In this document: piece after piece, positions 43,341 to 52,238 of the stretch | Layout: each line of letters opens with the position of its first letter | Position numbering within the stretch: position 1 is the first letter of the stretch | From: Planctomycetota bacterium | Lineage (GTDB): Bacteria; Planctomycetota; Planctomycetia; Pirellulales; UBA1268 | Assembly: GCA_014238855.1 (NCBI GenBank) | Contig: JABAAH010000014.1 | Span: forward strand, 1-58,113 | Direction: 5' to 3' | DNA length: 58,113 bases | Made by a program: the position numbers and the translations under genes | Notes under the pieces: generated by a model | Seen by the model: only the letters and a program-made list of their open reading frames with translations | The model's database searches: none | Told to the model about the DNA's origin: nothing

Positions 43341-45260
43341 TCACGACCGAACCCTAGGCTTCGATTTTCCCGTTGCAGGCTTTTTCTTTTTTACTGAAAA
43401 AACACGCTGCATCTCCTCCAACGATGTGACTCCACTGAGGACGACTTCCATCCCCTGGTCTCGCATAGAACGATACCCATCTTTGCTGGCTACTTTTTTG
43501 AGCGTTGCAGTATCAACCCCCTTCGCGACTCCCTTACGAAGAGTGACTCCGGAAGCCAACTCAAATACTCCAATTCTCGATGCATATCCCCTGCCACAGC
43601 AAAGACGGCAGCCACCATGTTCAGAAACCGTGCGGATATGTGGCACGTCTTCTATTGATTTCTCAAATTTCTCAAGAAGTGGCAAGGGCGTTTCTTGTTC
43701 TTTTGCACACCTTGTACATAACCTGCGCACCAACTTTTGCGAAACAGAACCAACAAGGCATTTCGCAAGATCGTCCTGTGAAATGCCTAATTCAAGAATT
43801 TTTTCTATAGCTCCAATACTGTCTTGAGCCTGCACACTAACAATCACCATCTTGTCTTCCATGGCCCGCTTCACAAGTTCACTTGCAAAGTCTGAATCGC
43901 TGAGATCTCGAGTGACAAATCCACTCGGATATGAAAGCATCGCCTTTTCAACAGCTTGATTTGGTGATCCCCCAGCTTCAGCATCATATTTTTGTACTTT
44001 TACATTTTGTACTTCTAAAGGACTCTCATTTTTCTCTTCAATCGAAATAAAATCTCTCATCAGCCGATCACCAGCTGTCACCGTCATATTAAAAAGCGAT
44101 GACTCACCATTGCCCTTTGATGCTGAAACAATAAAAAGACCACGCTTAAGATTCACCAACTGCTGAAGCGAATCAAGCATTTCTGAGGGCATTCCAAGAT
44201 CTTCTGCCGTCTTAAACTTTTTGGGTGGCTCACTCAAATCAACAATGAACTGTTCATGACCTTTAATAACTTTTGTACTCAGACGACACGTTCTCTTTTT
44301 CCCATCGACTGTGACATCAAAACTGCCTACCTGGGTCCGACCTCTCTTTTTTGGAGAAAGGCCTGCAAGCCTCATGAGTGCAACAAGTGCTTTTTCACCA
44401 GTCACTGCATCGAGTGGTGGTGAATCTACCCATACTTCAGGATCTTTCTTTCCAAGCTTCCTGCCGTTTAACAAGTGTTCTCGGGTTCGTGTCGCCATCT
44501 TCATGCCATCGACGTCGTAGCGAACGTGAAGCCCTCCTTGCGCTAGATCCAACAAAACAATGGGAACGCGTGCAGCAAAAGCCTCAGCAAATATTCGTAC
44601 TAAACCAGCAAACTCAGGACTTTCTGCAAGCTTCGCAACAAGAAGCGCATTCTCATCAGGCACTTCACGGCAGGTCGCAATGAGGGTGACTTCCGGTGGT
44701 GCCGCCTCTACCTCTCCAGTATCACTCATTGCTCGAGAACGAATAACAATATAGAGCACAACGGGCAGTAGCCAGATCGCAGCAAGCCCCCCAAGGGCAC
44801 CCCATAAACCAGCAGTCTCAAGAAACGCATATTCCGTCCAATTCAGCGCAATAGACACAGCAAGTGCCACTGCAGCTAATGCAAATGGAGCCACAACAAT
44901 ACGAGTCCATTTTTTACTGCCAAGTCCCTGCCGGCGACTATCTTTTTTTACCCAGGCACTTGTCACCACAAACAATAAACTCAGCACAGCAAGAATAATG
45001 CCGCCAGGAATAACTGTTGGGAGGCTAAGTAACGCTTCTTTTTGCTCCTGTGGTTGTTCACCCTCAGTTGCTGCGTTTTTATCTACGTTGCCTTGTGGCT
45101 TTTTATTATCCTGCCCAACTGCAGGAATCGTGATGCAGAAAGTGAGTAAAACCGCAAGGAAAAAAGCAGGATGACGTCTCGGTATGACACTATTTTGCAA
45201 ACGTATTTTAGATGAAAAATTCATAGCACCGTTTGATACGTTACTGATATCGTGGCTCAT
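43341..45260 (-). CDS. Membrane-anchored GspE/PilB-like protein with dead ATPase site
   Basis: 639 residues. The N-terminal third has a signal-like segment (31-48) and three further membrane segments (about 81-103, 120-140, 150-173), which GspE/PilB ATPases never have. From about residue 190 the sequence follows the secretion-ATPase fold, but Walker A reads S-K-G-N-G-E-S-S (the key lysine is E386), the Walker B/Asp-box region reads V-T-R-D-L-S-D-S-D instead of V-G-E-I-R-D, and the His box has lost its histidine (V-S-V-Q-A-Q-D). The tetracysteine zinc motif (C-T-R-C and C-R-L-C) is retained. The start overlaps the pilT stop by 4 bases. A non-catalytic platform or regulator of PilT is inferred. 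Confidence 0.85.
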   Translation of the reverse strand: MSHDISNVSNGAMNFSSKIRLQNSVIPRRHPAFFLAVLLTFCITIPAVGQDNKKPQGNVDKNAATEGEQPQEQKEALLSLPTVIPGGIILAVLSLLFVVTSAWVKKDSRRQGLGSKKWTRIVVAPFALAAVALAVSIALNWTEYAFLETAGLWGALGGLAAIWLLPVVLYIVIRSRAMSDTGEVEAAPPEVTLIATCREVPDENALLVAKLAESPEFAGLVRIFAEAFAARVPIVLLDLAQGGLHVRYDVDGMKMATRTREHLLNGRKLGKKDPEVWVDSPPLDAVTGEKALVALMRLAGLSPKKRGRTQVGSFDVTVDGKKRTCRLSTKVIKGHEQFIVDLSEPPKKFKTAEDLGMPSEMLDSLQQLVNLKRGLFIVSASKGNGESSLFNMTVTAGDRLMRDFISIEEKNESPLEVQNVKVQKYDAEAGGSPNQAVEKAMLSYPSGFVTRDLSDSDFASELVKRAMEDKMVIVSVQAQDSIGAIEKILELGISQDDLAKCLVGSVSQKLVRRLCTRCAKEQETPLPLLEKFEKSIEDVPHIRTVSEHGGCRLCCGRGYASRIGVFELASGVTLRKGVAKGVDTATLKKVASKDGYRSMRDQGMEVVLSGVTSLEEMQRVFSVKKKKPATGKSKPRVRS

Positions 45261-46426
45261 GAGATTCCCTTCAGTGCCATCTGCAATGCCTCACGGTTTG
45301 GTGCGACATCAAGCGCTGCCTGCCGATCAATAAGACCTTGATCGATGAGACTTTTAAGACTCGTTGTAAAATCCTGCATGCCATCTTTGTCAGACTTACG
45401 GATATGATCGGCAAGCATGTGTTCCTGTTCTTCCAAGATATACTTCCGCACAAGAACATCAAAAAACATTATTTCAATCGATGGCACACGAGAAACTCCC
45501 TCTTTGATCGACTTGAGGAGTTTCTGTGCGACTATTCCCTTCATATTGAAAGCCATCGCACTTCGGATAGCTGCGTGTTCTTCCTGAGGAAAAAGATCCA
45601 AGATTCGCGTGATCGTACTAGGAGCATTTGAAGCATGAATAGTGCCATAGACGAGATGTCCTGTCTCAGCGGCATGAATTGCCGTTTTAAAGGTTTCGGT
45701 ATCTCGCAATTCTCCAACGAGAATGATGTCTGGATCTTCTCGAACCGCATGCTTCATGCCAATCTCGAAATTCTTGACATCAGTACCAACTTCTCGCTGA
45801 TTAATAAGACACTTATCTTCTGTGAAAACAAACTCAACAGGATCCTCAAGTGTAAGAATATGCTTGCGATAATTTCTATTGATGTAGTTCAACATTGAAC
45901 CAATCGTCGTACTTTTCCCAGAGCCAGTCACACCTGCGAGCAAGACCATGCCTTGATCGAGCGTACATAGTCGCTCAATCGATGCTGGAAGAAATAGCTT
46001 TTCAAAGTTGGGTATCGTGTTGTTGACTTTTCGGGCTACCATTCCAAGTGATCCTTGCTGATAGAGCAGGTTCACTCGAAATCGCCACCTTGTATCACCA
46101 ATAAGTGCCGAATATGCAAAGTCCGCACCCCCTTCATCTTCAAGAATTCTCAACTGGCGATCATCAAGCATTGGGAGACAGAGTTTTTTCATCTGTTCGT
46201 GACCAATTGGTGGTGCCTTGAGACGCTGGAGTGATCCTTTCACTCGCATAATTGGAGGCTGATCAACTTTTAGATGAAGGTCAGATCCATCGAGTTTGAC
46301 AAGAGCTTCAAAATATCTATCTATTTCAAGTTTGTCATTTTTTTTAGGGACAACTGCCGCTGGAGCGGAGTCCTCAGAAACAAAAGCAGCGTCTGCCGAT
46401 TGTGCTTCTGGCTTGGCATCAAGCAT
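45257..46426 (-). CDS. pilT: Type IV pilus retraction-type ATPase PilT
   Basis: 389 residues, 20-40 longer than typical PilT because of an Ala/Glu-rich N-terminal extension. It is a cytoplasmic hexameric ATPase for pilus retraction. Walker A is G-V-T-G-S-G-K-S-T, the Asp box is T-L-E-D-P-V-E, Walker B is V-G-E-L-R-D-T-E-T, and the His box is G-T-I-H-A-S; all are intact. The C-terminal A-I-R-N-L-I-R-E motif needed for retraction in other PilT proteins is not recognisable: the equivalent part reads V-R-K-Y-I-L-E-E-Q-E. No pilin, PilC or secretin gene is nearby. It leads the operon with the dead GspE-like protein. Confidence 0.93.
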   Translation of the reverse strand: MLDAKPEAQSADAAFVSEDSAPAAVVPKKNDKLEIDRYFEALVKLDGSDLHLKVDQPPIMRVKGSLQRLKAPPIGHEQMKKLCLPMLDDRQLRILEDEGGADFAYSALIGDTRWRFRVNLLYQQGSLGMVARKVNNTIPNFEKLFLPASIERLCTLDQGMVLLAGVTGSGKSTTIGSMLNYINRNYRKHILTLEDPVEFVFTEDKCLINQREVGTDVKNFEIGMKHAVREDPDIILVGELRDTETFKTAIHAAETGHLVYGTIHASNAPSTITRILDLFPQEEHAAIRSAMAFNMKGIVAQKLLKSIKEGVSRVPSIEIMFFDVLVRKYILEEQEHMLADHIRKSDKDGMQDFTTSLKSLIDQGLIDRQAALDVAPNREALQMALKGIS

Positions 46427-46475
46427 TATTTTGCCCCCTCATGATAGGTAAACTCATCTTACTTTGAGACGTTCT

Positions 46476-46517
46476 CTAAGACCACACTTCTAAGACCACA
46501 CTTCTAAGACCACACAA
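46476..46517. repeat. 14-base triple tandem repeat upstream of pilT
   Basis: CTAAGACCACACTT occurs at 46476-46489 and 46490-46503, with a third copy at 46504-46517 that differs only in its last two bases. It lies between the pilT start and the hisF stop, that is in the probable promoter region of the pilT operon. Confidence 0.85.
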
Positions 46518-46550
46518 TAGACGAATGCAGCCCGTCAGCCAAATAGTTGC

Positions 46551-47357
46551 CTATTCTGACGTACCGCTGGACTTTTCTGAACACTCCTCAACAGGACGAA
46601 CTGGAATTCCACGAACACGCAACATGTCTTTTACTTCGGCAATAGAACACACCCCAAAGTGAAAAATTCCTGCTGCCAAGACAGCATCCGCAGCACCGAA
46701 CTCAATAGCATCGGCGAGATGCTCTGGCCGTCCTGCACCTCCACTGGCTACCACGGGAATGCCGACCGCCCGACTCACTGCTGCAGTCATTTCAAGATCA
46801 TATCCATCGCGAGTACCGTCTCGGTCCATACATGTTAAGACTATTTCGCCGGCACCTAATTGCTCGACCTTTTGTGCCCAATCAACAGCCTCAAGACCCG
46901 TTGGGACTCGGCCACCATTCACAAAGACCTCCCAGACTTCTTTGCCGTCTTTGATAACTCGTTTCGGATCAATATTTACGACAGTTGCACAGCTTCCAAG
47001 ACGATTTGCTACTGCTGTTACCAACTCGGGTGTTTTTACCGCCGATGAATTGATGCTTACCTTTTCAGCCCCAGCATGAATAAGTTCAACGGCATCGTCT
47101 AAGGTGCGAATGCCACCACCCACGGTAAACGGCATAAATATCGTTTCAGCTACTCGTCGCACCATATCGAGCATAATTGCTCGACCTTCATGGCTCGCAG
47201 TAATATCGAGGAAAACTAATTCGTCTGCTCCTTCGGCTTCATAACGTGCAGCCACGGCCACAGGGTCACCAGCATCGATAAGTTCGAGGAATTTTGTTCC
47301 TTTTACAACACGTCCCTTTTCAACATCAAGACATGGGATAATTCGTTTTGCCAACAT
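46551..47357 (-). CDS. hisF: Imidazole glycerol phosphate synthase, cyclase subunit
   Basis: 268 residues, slightly longer than the usual 250-258 because of a C-terminal Glu/Ser tail. It uses ammonia from HisH to form imidazole glycerol phosphate and AICAR in histidine synthesis. The (beta/alpha)8 barrel shows [12 protein letters not shown] with the catalytic aspartate, K-G-T-K-F, the T-V-G-G-G-I-R phosphate motif, and V-A-S-G-G-A-G near the C-terminus. hisH is not adjacent, so the subunits are split. It follows thiG by 17 bases on the same strand, so it appears to be the last gene of a thiamine-histidine unit. Confidence 0.97.
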   Translation of the reverse strand: MLAKRIIPCLDVEKGRVVKGTKFLELIDAGDPVAVAARYEAEGADELVFLDITASHEGRAIMLDMVRRVAETIFMPFTVGGGIRTLDDAVELIHAGAEKVSINSSAVKTPELVTAVANRLGSCATVVNIDPKRVIKDGKEVWEVFVNGGRVPTGLEAVDWAQKVEQLGAGEIVLTCMDRDGTRDGYDLEMTAAVSRAVGIPVVASGGAGRPEHLADAIEFGAADAVLAAGIFHFGVCSIAEVKDMLRVRGIPVRPVEECSEKSSGTSE

Positions 47358-47374
47358 TTTGGGGTGCCTGCAAT

Positions 47375-48229
47375 TTAAGATGTCTCATGGATTCGGTCAG
47401 TTTCAGGGCTCGATGCTGTTGCATACCGCTTTTTAGGAATCCGTCCTGCAAGAAATGCATGACGACCCGCCGCACACGCAGATCGCATTGCAAAAGCCAT
47501 TGTGAGTGGATCATTCGCATGCGCAATTGCTGTGTTCAGAAGAACACCATCAACCCCAAGTTCCATAGCGAAAGCGACGTCACTCGCAGTACCAACACCG
47601 GCATCTACTATCACTGGATACTCAGGGTCACCGTCTTTGAGGTATTCGAGACAAATGCGTAAGCTATTCGCGTTAAGAATTCCTTGTCCTGATCCAATAG
47701 GACTTCCTGCCGGCATCACACTTGCTGCCCCCAAGTCTTTGAGCCGTTTTGCAACAATTGGATCGTCACTACTATAAACGAGTACAGAAAAACCATCATC
47801 CACAAGACGTTGTGTTGCTTCGATGGTACCAACAGGATCTGGCAGAAGAGTTTTCTGGTCACCAAGGACTTCCAGTTTGACCCACTCACTTCCCTTATTT
47901 CCAAGATCACGAAGAAGTTCACGACCAAGCCGAGCAACACGAACAGCGTCATCGGCTGAGAAACAACCTGCAGTATTTGGCAGTAACGTGTAACGCGTAA
48001 GGTCAAGATGCTCAAGAATATTCTCTCCAGCAGTATTGAGAAGGCGATCACGCCGTACTGCTACGGTCACGCAGTCAGTACCGCTGGCATCAAGACATTC
48101 CGCCATCTCTGCATAACTTGCATACTTGCCCGTCCCTACTACAAGACGACTAGCAAGCTCAAAACTTCCAATTTTGAGCGTTGCTTGCAAGTCCTGGGAT
48201 GGTGCCTTGTCGACTGCTGTCTTTGTCAT
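47375..48229 (-). CDS. thiG: Thiazole synthase
   Basis: 284 residues. It forms the thiazole ring of thiamine from deoxyxylulose phosphate, dehydroglycine and the ThiS thiocarboxylate, through a lysine Schiff base. Motifs include [18 protein letters not shown] with the Schiff-base lysine, [11 protein letters not shown] and D-A-G-V-G-T-A-S-D. The N-terminal 18 residues and C-terminal 25 residues are extra to the family core. thiS lies 41 bases upstream on the same strand. The T-V-A-V-R-R segment is normal for the family. No TPP riboswitch was recognised before the operon. Confidence 0.97.
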   Translation of the reverse strand: MTKTAVDKAPSQDLQATLKIGSFELASRLVVGTGKYASYAEMAECLDASGTDCVTVAVRRDRLLNTAGENILEHLDLTRYTLLPNTAGCFSADDAVRVARLGRELLRDLGNKGSEWVKLEVLGDQKTLLPDPVGTIEATQRLVDDGFSVLVYSSDDPIVAKRLKDLGAASVMPAGSPIGSGQGILNANSLRICLEYLKDGDPEYPVIVDAGVGTASDVAFAMELGVDGVLLNTAIAHANDPLTMAFAMRSACAAGRHAFLAGRIPKKRYATASSPETDRIHETS

Positions 48230-48270
48230 GCCGCTTAAGTTCTCCTGAATAAGATGGGTTCACACGTTGT

Positions 48271-48504
48271 TTAACCGCCACCGACGAGCGTAACAACCTC
48301 TACACGGTCATGCTCCTGAAGGACTCGTTCTGAAAGAAGTGCTCGCGGAACTACTTCTTTATTTAATTCAACAGCAACAGGGCGACCTTCAAACCCTAAT
48401 AACAAGAGAAGATCATGTGCGGTGTGACCAGTTGAAACCTGTTTCTCTCGCCCGTTCACAAAAACGATTATTTGACCTTCTGGTTGAGTCTCATCACTAC
48501 TCAT
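48271..48504 (-). CDS. thiS: Sulfur carrier protein ThiS
   Basis: 77 residues, ubiquitin-like fold, ending in V-G-G-G; the C-terminal Gly-Gly is adenylated and thiocarboxylated to deliver sulfur to ThiG. Conserved elements are V-N-G-R-E, A-H-D-L-L-L-L-L-G and V-A-V-E-L-N-K-E-V-V-P-R. The N-terminal 10 residues are extra. It begins 2 bases after the stop of the anchored unknown gene, so the two are probably translationally coupled. Confidence 0.94.
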   Translation of the reverse strand: MSSDETQPEGQIIVFVNGREKQVSTGHTAHDLLLLLGFEGRPVAVELNKEVVPRALLSERVLQEHDRVEVVTLVGGG

Positions 48505-48506
48505 TA

Positions 48507-49058
48507 TTAATTTTCACCTCCACGAGGTTGAGCAACATCAAGAAGAATCAACGGCGATGCGACTCCTCCCACTACCCCGCGTTGGTTGCTGAACGGAATT
48601 CCATAAGCTGCAGTGGCTCCAGAAGTACAATCAGTTACATAGAGCACGGCCGGCGCCATCGGAGTTCGACTCCGCCGCATTTCAACCTGTCCAGCCACAA
48701 GTAAAAACTTTGGGTTTTTTACTTGTCCGGGCTGGAAACCCAGATCATTTAAAACATTGTGGCGAAAACTTGCCCCAAATGTGGACGTGGCAGGATTGAT
48801 AACTCCTCCGGAAAGATCACCCGTCAAAAAATCAAGGATAAAAAATCCTTCTGAACCGACAGAAAGGGGAACCGTGCAGGCAGCAAATGACTCATCTGCC
48901 TGTGAAGTCATGGCATGCACCACAGGAAACTGCTCCGGGGATTCGTCCCAGCCGGTAAAAATATAACCAACCGCATAGCCACCAAAAAAAATGATGGATC
49001 CCGCCAGAAGGCAGAGGACTTGCGATTGCCCAAATGATGATTTGATTTTCTCTTGCAT
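48507..49058 (-). CDS. Single-pass membrane protein of unknown function upstream of thiS
   Basis: 183 residues. One hydrophobic segment at about residues 12-33 (V-L-C-L-L-A-G-S-I-I-F-F-G-G-Y-A-V-G) anchors a periplasmic domain of about 145 residues that looks beta-rich: F-F-I-L-D-F-L-T-G-D-L, P-K-F-L-L-V-A-G-Q-V-E, V-L-Y-V-T-D-C-T-S-G and L-I-L-L-D-V. I recognise it as the kind of short protein found in other planctomycete genomes but cannot name a family. Two cysteines (in C-T-V-P and C-T-S-G) could pair. The stop lies 2 bases before thiS, which points to co-expression with thiamine synthesis, though a functional link is not shown. Confidence 0.75.
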   Translation of the reverse strand: MQEKIKSSFGQSQVLCLLAGSIIFFGGYAVGYIFTGWDESPEQFPVVHAMTSQADESFAACTVPLSVGSEGFFILDFLTGDLSGGVINPATSTFGASFRHNVLNDLGFQPGQVKNPKFLLVAGQVEMRRSRTPMAPAVLYVTDCTSGATAAYGIPFSNQRGVVGGVASPLILLDVAQPRGGEN

Positions 49059-49149
49059 AGTGGTACTTCAAACTGAGGTGAAATGCCAAACTCATTCAAG
49101 GGAGGCTGGCGAAATACAGGGACTCTACTATGTTATTCGTTCTGTGTGT

Positions 49150-50805
49150 TCACTGCCTACTTTTTTCCCTACCTTTTTCAAAAGCTCCACGTAAGCTTTT
49201 TGCAGATGCCAAATTTTGTACTTCTTGCTCAACAAGCAGCCGAAATTTCCCAATCGAGTGTCTGCCGTCTGTAAATTGCTGACTCAATACAAAAGCAAGG
49301 ACTGATCCTCCTTCGATAACTTGTGCTTCTTGAATTGTAAACACAGCAGAATGCGACTTGCCGATCGCTCCCGCTATTCCCCAACCCGTATCTTGTTTTC
49401 TATCGAGCGCACTGGCCACAGGCCATCCTGCCTGAGAGTAGTCGGTAGTTACAGCTTTAAAAACAACTGGTGTTTCTTTGTCTTGTGCAGCAGCGGGTAA
49501 AATATTTGCACTGAATTCACTCAATACAAAATTTCCATTAGCTGCTCTACCAGGCCCACGAGATGGCAAGGTATCATCTGGGTGCACCTCTATCCGAATC
49601 GCTGTTACCGGCAATCCATCTGGAACAGTTGCTGTAAGTCGGTATGTATCCTTTCCATTTTTCCCTGAAACGAGAACCGTCCCGTCAACCGAAATGACTC
49701 CGGTGGCCCCTGCTTCACTCTTAAATACTGTTGGCACAAGCGGCTTTACCGTTGGTTGGGCAGCTGGCTTTGAATACGATTGAGGAAGGGGCAATAGTTT
49801 TGCCGTAGGAGCAGGTAATACCTTGCCGCCACGATGAGTACCAATAAAAATTGACTGATCATCCGGAGCAAACGCGACACACCACACACTGGCAGACTGC
49901 TGGCTTGGACCTTCTTGCTCACGCTTTTTCTGAACATCCCAGAATTTAATCACACCATCGAGGCTCGCTGTCACCAACCGGCTTCCGTCACTATTAAACG
50001 CAGCACTCGTCACCCAATCTTTATGCCCAGCGAGCATTCCTGTCTGCTTGAAGTTGTTTACAGACCAGACTCGAATAGTTTTATCAGCACCGGTCGATAC
50101 AAACTCAGGACGTGTTGGTGAATACGCAATTGACCAGATTGTGTCTTCGTGGCCAGCGAGACTTTTTATCTCCTTTCCATCAAGTGCATTCCAAATCTTT
50201 ACAAGATTATCCCCACCTCCTGTCACGAAGGTTTTTCCATCTGGTGAAAAAGTAATTGCCGTCACCGGCCCCTTATGAGCAACGACAGTCGTCACAGCTT
50301 TACCACTAAGTGTGCTCCAGACAATAACGTTTCCATCTTCTCCTGCTGTTACTAATTGCGACCCATCAGGAGAAAACGCCACGGACCGAACCCATCCCTG
50401 ATGCTGATTCAAATCTGCTTTCAGTTTCCGGCTTTGCATATCCCACAATTTCACCATCCCATCGTAACCGGCTGTTGCTACTAGTTTTCCATCAGAAGAA
50501 GTATCGACGGCCCATACAGCCGTTGCATGTCCTGAAAGATTTCCGACACGACTTCCATCGGCTTTCCACACAACAACGTCACCCGGCCGATAGAGAAGAC
50601 TTTCTCCTCCGGCCGTTATCAAGAACGCTCCGTCGTCTGTGTAATCAGATGAAATGATCCATCGACCAAAAGAGGATATGGTGTCACCTTCACCATGGCT
50701 TTTTGCATCATCCGCTAGAGTAAGTGACGGGGGAAAAAGCAAAATCCCGAAGGTCGCAGCAATGACCCAATAGAGACGGCGTTGTCGGCAATAGAAATCT
50801 CGCAT
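49150..50805 (-). CDS. Exported WD40-repeat protein with planctomycete C-terminal domain
   Basis: 551 residues. Signal peptide at about 8-31 (L-Y-W-V-I-A-A-T-F-G-I-L-L-F, cleavage near T-L-A-D). Six to seven WD40 blades follow (about 45-330), each with S-P-D-G or equivalent and ending K-L-W-D, V-W-S, K-I-W-N, R-V-W-S or K-F-W-D. The C-terminal 200 residues have R-I-E-V-H-P-D-D-T-L-P-S-R-G-P-G-R and G-W-P-V-A-S-A-L-D, a module I associate with the C-terminal part of planctomycete PSCyt-type proteins. An exported propeller binding platform for a cytochrome partner is inferred. The 91-base gap after it leads to the anchored protein of the thiS operon. Confidence 0.85.
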   Translation of the reverse strand: MRDFYCRQRRLYWVIAATFGILLFPPSLTLADDAKSHGEGDTISSFGRWIISSDYTDDGAFLITAGGESLLYRPGDVVVWKADGSRVGNLSGHATAVWAVDTSSDGKLVATAGYDGMVKLWDMQSRKLKADLNQHQGWVRSVAFSPDGSQLVTAGEDGNVIVWSTLSGKAVTTVVAHKGPVTAITFSPDGKTFVTGGGDNLVKIWNALDGKEIKSLAGHEDTIWSIAYSPTRPEFVSTGADKTIRVWSVNNFKQTGMLAGHKDWVTSAAFNSDGSRLVTASLDGVIKFWDVQKKREQEGPSQQSASVWCVAFAPDDQSIFIGTHRGGKVLPAPTAKLLPLPQSYSKPAAQPTVKPLVPTVFKSEAGATGVISVDGTVLVSGKNGKDTYRLTATVPDGLPVTAIRIEVHPDDTLPSRGPGRAANGNFVLSEFSANILPAAAQDKETPVVFKAVTTDYSQAGWPVASALDRKQDTGWGIAGAIGKSHSAVFTIQEAQVIEGGSVLAFVLSQQFTDGRHSIGKFRLLVEQEVQNLASAKSLRGAFEKGREKSRQ

Positions 50806-51234
50806 ACACCACTCTCCCGTACGAGTACAGTATCAGATTCAAATGAACGTCACACTGCCTGTGAGTATAGTTTCATACGGCACTACATTTCCAATGAACC
50901 ACGAATTCATCCGAGTCTATCGCTCCCAATGACAACGATGATGAGAGACGGCAGCACCTGGCCCGAGTTGCTTAATCTCACAACACCTTGTGCCTGCAAT
51001 CCGCTGCGTTCTAAAAAAGCCTAAGGAGGACTTCATCTCCTCGATTCTGACGAATCACCGCTAAAAGAAAATTTAAGCGAATGCTCTACAGCATGCCCGG
51101 AATCACCAAACCCATTCAGCCCAATTACAACAACTCACCAAGCTAAAGAGTTCTGGCGAGGAGAATACGATATTTCAAGGCAATCGTATTCATGACTTTG
51201 AGTGACGCACGAGGCATCGAATGTCCTCTTGATT
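50806..51234. other. Intergenic region without a recognised gene
   Basis: It lies between two leftward genes and should hold the WD40 gene promoter and the 3' end of the esterase transcript. Short open frames here have no coding character. The only structure seen is the inverted repeat at 51163-51191. Confidence 0.4.
51163..51191. other. 9-base perfect inverted repeat after the esterase gene
   Basis: GAATACGAT (51163-51171) and ATCGTATTC (51183-51191) are exact complements across an 11-base loop. It lies 44 bases past the esterase stop on the leftward strand. There is no T tract on either side, so a factor-independent terminator is unlikely; an RNA 3' stem or a protein-binding site are the alternatives. 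Confidence 0.55.
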
Positions 51235-52170
51235 CTACTGAGATTCGCCCGAGAAATTACGTGCATGAAATTTCATCAAGACGTCTCCTTGCTTCTCGTA
51301 CAGCTTCTTTGCGCTGTGAGGAACGTCCTCAACGATTAGCTTCTCAAATTCGACACCGAATTGTTTGAGAAATTTCATATACGCTAAATTATTTTCGTAG
51401 TTAAAGCCTTTTGTTCCCACATGAATGAGAATACGAAGTGGATATTGCTTCTGCTTCTCACTGGTGGCATATACGCGAGCTGTGTCATACGCGTTATAGC
51501 CTTCTGCAAATACAACATGATCACTTTCTTGGCCATCATTTTCACTAATTTTTTTCTCGGTTGCAAAACCACCACCGCCAGGAGCGGCCGAACAAAACAG
51601 ATCTGGATGGCGAAACATAATCCTTGCCGTACCCCGCCCTCCCTGGCTGAAGCCTTCTATGCCTCGGCCTTCTCGTGAGGCAATTGTTCTATACGTTGAA
51701 TCGACATGGGGAATAAGTTCGTTAATAAAAACCGATTCACCCTGCCCGTTTGGCATTTGTGGGTAATCGTAATGGCTCATTGGTCCACCATTGATAAACA
51801 CGTAGATCATCGGTGAGATGCGCTTTGATCGGATTGTCTCATCGATCACAGCTGAAAGTCCTACCGATTTGAGTTCACTGCCTGGACGTCCACCATGAAG
51901 GTAATAGACAACTGGGTACCGTTTCCCTGAGCCTTTTGTGGACGCATAACCCGGGGGCAAATAGATGCAATAGCCAACATCAGTCCCCATTGACTCGCTA
52001 CGGAAGGTTTCATGGTCAATGGGCAGGTTCTCGTACGCTTTGGATGGCTTGTTGACCCAACTAAAAACCTCTCTCGTTTTTTTGTTTTTTTTCTTTTCCT
52101 GGGCCTGCACTTCCTGACTACTACTCAGGATCATTGAAACCAGCAGTACCACTATTCCTGTTCGTAACAT
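51235..52170 (-). CDS. Exported esterase, alpha/beta-hydrolase of the feruloyl/acetyl esterase type
   Basis: 311 residues from the ATG at 52170, which has GGAG 9 bases upstream and gives a signal peptide (L-R-T-G-I-V-V-L-L-V-S-M-I-L to V-Q-A-Q); a GTG at 52242 overlapping the sulfatase stop would lengthen it. The oxyanion motif is Y-Y-L-H-G-G, the nucleophile elbow G-F-S-Q-G-G, and the final histidine falls in the V-P-H-S region. Related exported esterases remove acetyl or feruloyl groups from plant or algal polysaccharides. The A-P-G-G-G-G-F loop after the nucleophile is unusual but within the fold. It follows the sulfatase gene on the same strand. Confidence 0.88.
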   Translation of the reverse strand: MLRTGIVVLLVSMILSSSQEVQAQEKKKNKKTREVFSWVNKPSKAYENLPIDHETFRSESMGTDVGYCIYLPPGYASTKGSGKRYPVVYYLHGGRPGSELKSVGLSAVIDETIRSKRISPMIYVFINGGPMSHYDYPQMPNGQGESVFINELIPHVDSTYRTIASREGRGIEGFSQGGRGTARIMFRHPDLFCSAAPGGGGFATEKKISENDGQESDHVVFAEGYNAYDTARVYATSEKQKQYPLRILIHVGTKGFNYENNLAYMKFLKQFGVEFEKLIVEDVPHSAKKLYEKQGDVLMKFHARNFSGESQ

Positions 52171-52238
52171 TATTCCTGACTCCATGATGCGTTGACTGTT
52201 GCGGGAAGCAATCATTAGAAAAACACTTCGTTCTATAT

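Noticed and set aside
49059-49149. TPP riboswitch before the thiS operon
   Set aside because: No CUGAGA-type core or matching stems were found on the leftward strand.
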